DNA of 64,000 nucleotides from JAUWGC01 sp963753055. GTDB lineage: Bacteria; Bacteroidota; Bacteroidia; Bacteroidales; B18-G4. The first letter of the stretch is position 1. Each line of letters starts with the position of its first letter. The stretch spans positions 124,001-188,000 of the forward strand of contig CAVWAP010000002.1 in assembly GCA_963753055.1 (NCBI GenBank), read 5' to 3'. The position numbers and the translations under genes were made by a program. Positions 60,546-64,000 of this stretch are shown here, in pieces. A model generated the notes under the pieces. The model worked only from the letters and a program-made list of their open reading frames with translations, was not told the origin of the DNA and searched no databases.

Positions 60546-60722
60546 AAATTGACCAATTCACCAATCTGAATCAATTGACCAAATAAATTACAAATCACCA
60601 ATGTTCAGATTTCAATTTTCAAAAGGTTTGAAAATTTATTATTCTATCATTGAAATTTGGTGATTATTTGGTCAATTGGAGCTCGGTAATTGGTCAATTT
60701 CCAATGATTGGTCAATTCTTAA
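60545..60722. repeat. Inverted word array (ATTGACCAA / TTGGTCAAT)
   Basis: TTGACCAAT, CACCAAT and related words on the left are mirrored by ATTGGTCAA words on the right, giving an imperfect 178-bp inverted array between tadA and dnaG. Confidence 0.8.
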
Positions 60723-60759
60723 GTATATATCCCTTCCATTTTTTGTATTTTTACCAAAG

Positions 60760-62706
60760 ATGATTAAACGTGAAACAATAGACAAAATAATGGAAGCTTC
60801 CCGCATTGAGGAAGTGATTGGCGATTATGTGAACCTCAAGAAGAGCGGTAAGAACATGAAGGGGTTCAGTCCATTTACCAATGAGACCAATCCATCATTT
60901 TTTGTTTCGCCCGGAAAGAATATTTTCAAGTGCTTCAGCTCGGGAAAAGGAGGCAATGTTGTCACTTTCCTCATGGAGCACGAGCACTTCACCTACCCTG
61001 AAGCCCTGCGCTTTCTGGCAAGGAAGTACAACATTGAATTAGATGAAGAAGAGCCCACCCCCGAGGAGCTGCTGCAGCTGAATAAGCGGGAATCACTTTT
61101 TCACCTGAACGCCTTCGCGCAGAAATATTTTACAGACAACCTATTTGATCACGAGGAAGGAAAAGCAGTTTGCTTATCCTACCTGAAAGGAAGAGGGTAT
61201 CGTGAAGAGACCATCCGAAAGTTCCAGCTGGGTTATGGACTCAAGGATTGGGAGGCTTTTTCCAAACATGCCATTAAGAATGGCTATCAGAAGGAATATT
61301 TGCTTGAAACAGGCCTGAGCATTGATAAGGAGGAAAGGATCTACGACAGGTTCCGTGCCCGTGCCATCTTCCCTGTTCACAACCTGAGCGGCAGAATCCT
61401 TGGCTATGGTGGCAGGATAATGGTATCAGATGAGAACAAGCCTAAGTATGTCAACTCACCTGAGTCGGAGATATACAATAAAAGCCAGATCCTCTACGGA
61501 CTGTTCTTTGCCAAGAACGCTATTATTAAAGAGGATAATTGCTACCTGGTTGAAGGCTACACGGATGTGATCACGCTCCACCAGGCCGGTATTGAAAATG
61601 TAGTAGCTTCATCTGGCACCTCTCTGACAACAGATCAGATTAAGCTCATAAAAAGGTATACTTCCAATATCACCATTCTGTATGATGGGGATGTGGCAGG
61701 TATCAAGGCTGCCTTCAGGGGCATAGCCCTGATCCTGGAAGAGGGTATGAACGTGAAGATCGTACTCTTTCCGGAAGGGCAGGACCCTGATTCTTTTGCC
61801 ATGAACAACAGGACCAATGATGTCATCAGCTTTATCAATGATAATGCCAATGACTTCATCAAATTCAAGACGCAGCTTCTGAAAGAGGAAGCAGCCAATG
61901 ATCCGGTTAAGAAAGCAGGACTAATCAGGGAGATCGTAGAGACCATATCGCTGATCCCGGATGCCATCTACCGCTCAGTCTATATCAAGGAATGCTCTTC
62001 TATCCTTGATATTCCGGAACAGACCTTGATGAATGAGCTGAACAAGATGCTCAGGAAACGTTTTCAGCAAAAGAGCAACATCCCACCTCCACATGAGATC
62101 CCGGAGCCACCAATCTATGCTCCACCCAAACAGGAAGAGATTGATAATAATACTTCTGAGTTCCAGGAAAGGAATATTATTCGATTGTTATTGAATTACG
62201 GGGCAGACGATGTGGTTCTGGAACCTGTTATGGAAGAGCAAAGCCAGGCAAGTACACCGGTCAAAGTAGCCCAGTTCATCGTGAATGATTTAAAAGAAGA
62301 TGAAATCCAGCTTCAGAACCCGGTTTACCAAAGTATCTTCAATGAATATTCACAGGCCCTGAATAAGGAATTCATACCTGATAACCAGTATTTTGTTAGT
62401 CATGAGAACGCTGAGGTTGCCAGGACGGCAGTTGATTTGTTAAGCTCACCCTATGAATTGAGCAAGAACTGGATTAAGAATAAGATTAATGTCCCAACCG
62501 AACAACAGCGCCTGCGGGTCAGTTTGGAGACCTCATTGCTGGCATTGAAAGCTAAAGAACTTGAACGCCAGATCATCTTAAATCAGCGCCGGATCAAAGA
62601 TACCACAGAAGAAGAGGACCTGCTGATACTTCTTGAAGAGCAGAAGCGGCTTAAAACGATCAGCCGGGAAATTAATGCACGCCTGAGCCGCATAATCACC
62701 AAATAA
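60760..62706 (+). CDS. dnaG: DNA primase
   Basis: Makes RNA primers for replication. It is 648 residues. The start MIKRETIDKIMEASRIEEVI aligns with the family; an ATG at 60676 lies in a word array and is rejected. The N-terminal zinc-binding region is recognisable by GFSPFTNETNPSFFVSPGKN and IFKCFSSGKGGN, but three of the four ligands are lost (Ser37, Thr40, Ser61; only Cys58 remains). The catalytic core has LGYGGRIM, the TOPRIM motif YLVEGYTDVITLHQAGIENV and ITILYDGDVAGIKAAFRG. The C-terminal helicase-binding region is helical (residues about 480-648). Confidence 0.95.
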   Translation: MIKRETIDKIMEASRIEEVIGDYVNLKKSGKNMKGFSPFTNETNPSFFVSPGKNIFKCFSSGKGGNVVTFLMEHEHFTYPEALRFLARKYNIELDEEEPTPEELLQLNKRESLFHLNAFAQKYFTDNLFDHEEGKAVCLSYLKGRGYREETIRKFQLGYGLKDWEAFSKHAIKNGYQKEYLLETGLSIDKEERIYDRFRARAIFPVHNLSGRILGYGGRIMVSDENKPKYVNSPESEIYNKSQILYGLFFAKNAIIKEDNCYLVEGYTDVITLHQAGIENVVASSGTSLTTDQIKLIKRYTSNITILYDGDVAGIKAAFRGIALILEEGMNVKIVLFPEGQDPDSFAMNNRTNDVISFINDNANDFIKFKTQLLKEEAANDPVKKAGLIREIVETISLIPDAIYRSVYIKECSSILDIPEQTLMNELNKMLRKRFQQKSNIPPPHEIPEPPIYAPPKQEEIDNNTSEFQERNIIRLLLNYGADDVVLEPVMEEQSQASTPVKVAQFIVNDLKEDEIQLQNPVYQSIFNEYSQALNKEFIPDNQYFVSHENAEVARTAVDLLSSPYELSKNWIKNKINVPTEQQRLRVSLETSLLALKAKELERQIILNQRRIKDTTEEEDLLILLEEQKRLKTISREINARLSRIITK

Positions 62707-62720
62707 TATTGCCGGGGCCT

Positions 62721-62763
62721 AAAAGCAAAAGTGGGAACCAAATCTGGACGACCTGACTCCCAC
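62721..62763 (-). terminator. Terminator of the candidate RNA
   Basis: Minus-strand hairpin GTGGGA...TCCCAC with an inner CCA-GATT-TGG, followed by TTTTGCTTTT. It would also serve the convergent dnaG less well. Confidence 0.6.
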
Positions 62764-63046
62764 CGCTTCCTAAACACCGGAGTGCCTAGATAGCACCAAG
62801 CTACTGTTATTATGGCTAACACTTCGAGTTGTGCCTCGATTGAAACATCTCTCTCGGCGTCGATGCCCTGCCTTTTTTTGGTCCTTTCGGTCCTTTGACC
62901 TGACAACAGCTCTTGCCCGCGGACCCGACCTCTACTTTGCCTTTCGGCGCTGTTTTAATCAGGTAGGATTTAGTTCTGTCGTGCCGAAGCCCGACTTTGC
63001 TTCCTCCCTGCAAACTTGAGCCAGCCTTTTATCGCTCACTCGGTAG
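62721..63046 (-). ncRNA. Candidate structured non-coding RNA of about 325 nt, family not recognised
   Basis: The stretch is richer in GC than its surroundings, and in RNA sense folds into many short perfect stems. From 5' to 3' these are TGAGC/GCTCA; TTTGC/GCAAA around AGGGAGGAA; GTCG-GC-TTCG-GC-CGAC (62978-62995, UUCG loop); the nested ACCTGA/TCAGGT and AACAGC/GCTGTT enclosing GCC-GAAA-GGC (62939-62948, GNRA loop); GGTC/GACC; GGC/GCC; TCGAG/CTCGA; GTAGC/GCTAT; and CTAGGCAC-TCCG-GTGTTTAG. It ends with GTGGGA/TCCCAC (62731-62763) followed by TTTTGCTTTT, a terminator. A full promoter precedes it. A frame through it exists but looks like an artefact. I see no tmRNA tag or T-arm, and no GAGGAAAGTCC of RNase P. 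Confidence 0.65.
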
Positions 63047-63048
63047 AA

Positions 63049-63080
63049 CAAATATAGGACATTGAAGGCTTGCCTGTCAA
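63049..63080 (-). promoter_or_regulatory. Promoter of the candidate RNA (TTGACA-N18-TATATTTG)
   Basis: Exact -7 TATATTTG (63049-63056) and TTGACA (63075-63080) 18 bp apart on the minus strand, the best-matched promoter of the window. Predicted start near 63046. Confidence 0.7.
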
Positions 63081-63177
63081 GGATTAACACCCCTGTAATA
63101 TGAACAATGTATTCACAGGAGATATCAACAATTGTTAATATCGTGAAGCGGAGAGAAGAAGGCGGAAAAGGTGTATA

Positions 63178-64000
63178 TTATTCTGTCTTTTTGAAAATCA
63201 GCGTCCTATATCTGTCATTAAGCCAGGCGTCCATGACGGATTTGAATTCAGCGTAACTGGCAGCAGGTATAATTCTTTCCTTGATCTCCAGTTCACGAAT
63301 AATCACAACCTCAGTATTTATCTTGGTAAGTGTAATTTTTACCTTACAATAGTCATTGTCGATGTCAACAACATTGGTTGGTGAGACCAGAACATAATTG
63401 CCTGGCATTGCCAGTGAATATTCATAACGCTCATAAAGGATCTCGGGTACCAGGAAGTCTGTCTCGCGCTCGTCGGGCAGGTAACTGATATGCCAGCTGT
63501 TCGTTCCATTCCTGGATTCAGGGATTGTCCAGAAATGATAGGTAGAAAGTGTTTTTAAGGAACCTGTACAATCAAGTTTCAGCTCAGCGACAGTCCTGCT
63601 TTCGTTCATGGTCCTGTATTCAAACTCATCAACCTTTGCTTCACTCAGCATACCCTTGACTCTTGTAGAATCCTGGTACAGGCTTAAGTATGGATTAGAC
63701 TGGTTGGTTAACTCCAACAGTCCTTCACCTTTGACTGTCTTATCATCTGCAAAAGATAAAGTGCCTCCAAAGCGAACAACAGAACGGGAATCCTTTTCTT
63801 CATATGTTTTCAGGCTTTCTATGGCCCCATCTAACACCAGCATAGTCTTGCCGCCCAGTTCATAACTAAGGTTCTGGCCATCGACTTTAATTGGTGAGAG
63901 ATACCATCGTCCATATTTTTTGGGATTAACCTGGAGCAAATAATCTTCAAAGAGCAAGAGGTTACCATGCTCTTCATCATAATACTGTGTTGGAATGACT
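63178..64000 (-). CDS. C-terminal part of a DUF3857/transglutaminase-type exported protein
   Basis: The frame is open to the right edge, so the N-terminus is outside the window; 273 residues are visible, ending LNDRYRTLIFKKTE. The visible part is beta-rich (YGRWYLSPIKVDGQNLSYEL, VVRFGGTLSFADDKTVKGEG) and then has LVPEILYERYEYSLAMPGNY, LVSPTNVVDIDNDYCKVKIT and YAEFKSVMDAWLNDRYRTL, which fit the C-terminal domain of large DUF3857-containing proteins. Those proteins carry an N-terminal DUF3857 and a transglutaminase core, neither of which can be seen here. A TTG inside the frame is not the true start. Confidence 0.6.
   Translation of the reverse strand, partial: VIPTQYYDEEHGNLLLFEDYLLQVNPKKYGRWYLSPIKVDGQNLSYELGGKTMLVLDGAIESLKTYEEKDSRSVVRFGGTLSFADDKTVKGEGLLELTNQSNPYLSLYQDSTRVKGMLSEAKVDEFEYRTMNESRTVAELKLDCTGSLKTLSTYHFWTIPESRNGTNSWHISYLPDERETDFLVPEILYERYEYSLAMPGNYVLVSPTNVVDIDNDYCKVKITLTKINTEVVIIRELEIKERIIPAASYAEFKSVMDAWLNDRYRTLIFKKTE

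Noticed and set aside
60676..60759. Upstream ATG extending DnaG by 28 residues
   Set aside because: The extension lies in the word array and does not match the family; MIKRETIDKI at 60760 is the natural start.
62583..62906. A 107-codon Arg-rich frame on the minus strand through the candidate RNA and the dnaG end
   Set aside because: Composition follows from the structured RNA and from antisense dnaG; no ribosome site or domain is visible.
62816..63013. A 65-codon Lys/Gly-rich frame in the candidate RNA
   Set aside because: It lies inside the stem-loops and its composition mirrors RNA structure rather than protein coding.
62721..63046. RNase P RNA, tmRNA or a group II intron as identity of the structured RNA
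   Set aside because: The segment GGAGGAAGCAAAGTC only partly resembles the RNase P core and is followed at once by CGACAGAAC, an order not seen in that RNA. There is no tRNA-like end, tag frame or intron protein. Only a covariance search can settle it.

Overview
The window is chromosomal DNA of a Bacteroidota, most likely an environmental or anaerobic member of class Bacteroidia. Four lines of evidence agree. Several proteins carry type IX secretion (T9SS) sorting domains, and a porZ-like gene is present. At least ten genes are preceded by exact copies of the Bacteroidota -7 promoter box TAnnTTTG. The housekeeping genes (lysS, ispG with a mid-protein insertion, dnaG lacking its zinc ligands) have forms typical of this phylum. 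Base composition is AT-rich and coding density is high, with no phage or plasmid backbone.

Layout. 1-5.9 kb: a sulfatase lipoprotein running off the left edge, an outer-membrane barrel, a TolB-like/TPR protein and two secreted proteins. 6-12.9 kb: a surface-protein region with a giant beta-helix T9SS protein broken by a one-base frameshift, a second degraded T9SS tail fused to a transposase fragment, and a VCBS-repeat T9SS protein. 13-17.9 kb: tRNA-Ala, a TlpA-like lipoprotein, thpR, a GNAT acetyltransferase and mltF. 18-25.3 kb: a tetR-tolC-hlyD-DUF2147-ABC-ABC-permease-permease export operon like E. coli cecR-ybhGFSR. 25.5-32.1 kb: lipoproteins, mltD, an AraC/GyrI regulator, tatA and a secreted peptidylarginine deiminase. 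32.9-38.1 kb: a TPR protein, menG/ubiE, lysS, lipA and lipB. 38.2-45.4 kb: a four-helix-bundle gene inside inverted repeats, a large membrane protein, recO-porZ and ispG. 45.4-52.7 kb: an envelope operon trkA-trkH-GT2-GT9-O-antigen-ligase-lipid kinase. 52.8-62.7 kb: pgk, mlaE-mlaF-cvpA, a lipoprotein-sprT pair, manC, CYTH, a sodium symporter, tadA and dnaG. 62.7-64 kb: a candidate structured RNA and the C-terminal part of a DUF3857-like protein.

Most genes serve the cell envelope: surface proteins and the machinery that exports or anchors them (T9SS cargo, PorZ, Tat), glycan and lipid handling (glycosyltransferases, ligase, Mla, lytic transglycosylases) and efflux. The rest are core metabolism and information processing.

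Three things stand out beyond the genes. First, about fifteen spacers, and parts of a few coding regions, are built of 7-8 bp words repeated in tandem, each locus with its own word and several arranged as inverted pairs. Second, an approximately 325-nt sequence at 62721-63046 has a full Bacteroidota promoter, many short perfect stem-loops and a terminator-like 3' end, and I cannot assign it to an RNA family. Third, the secreted deiminase at 30.1 kb keeps every PPAD active-site residue I can place, including both arginines that read a C-terminal arginine substrate.
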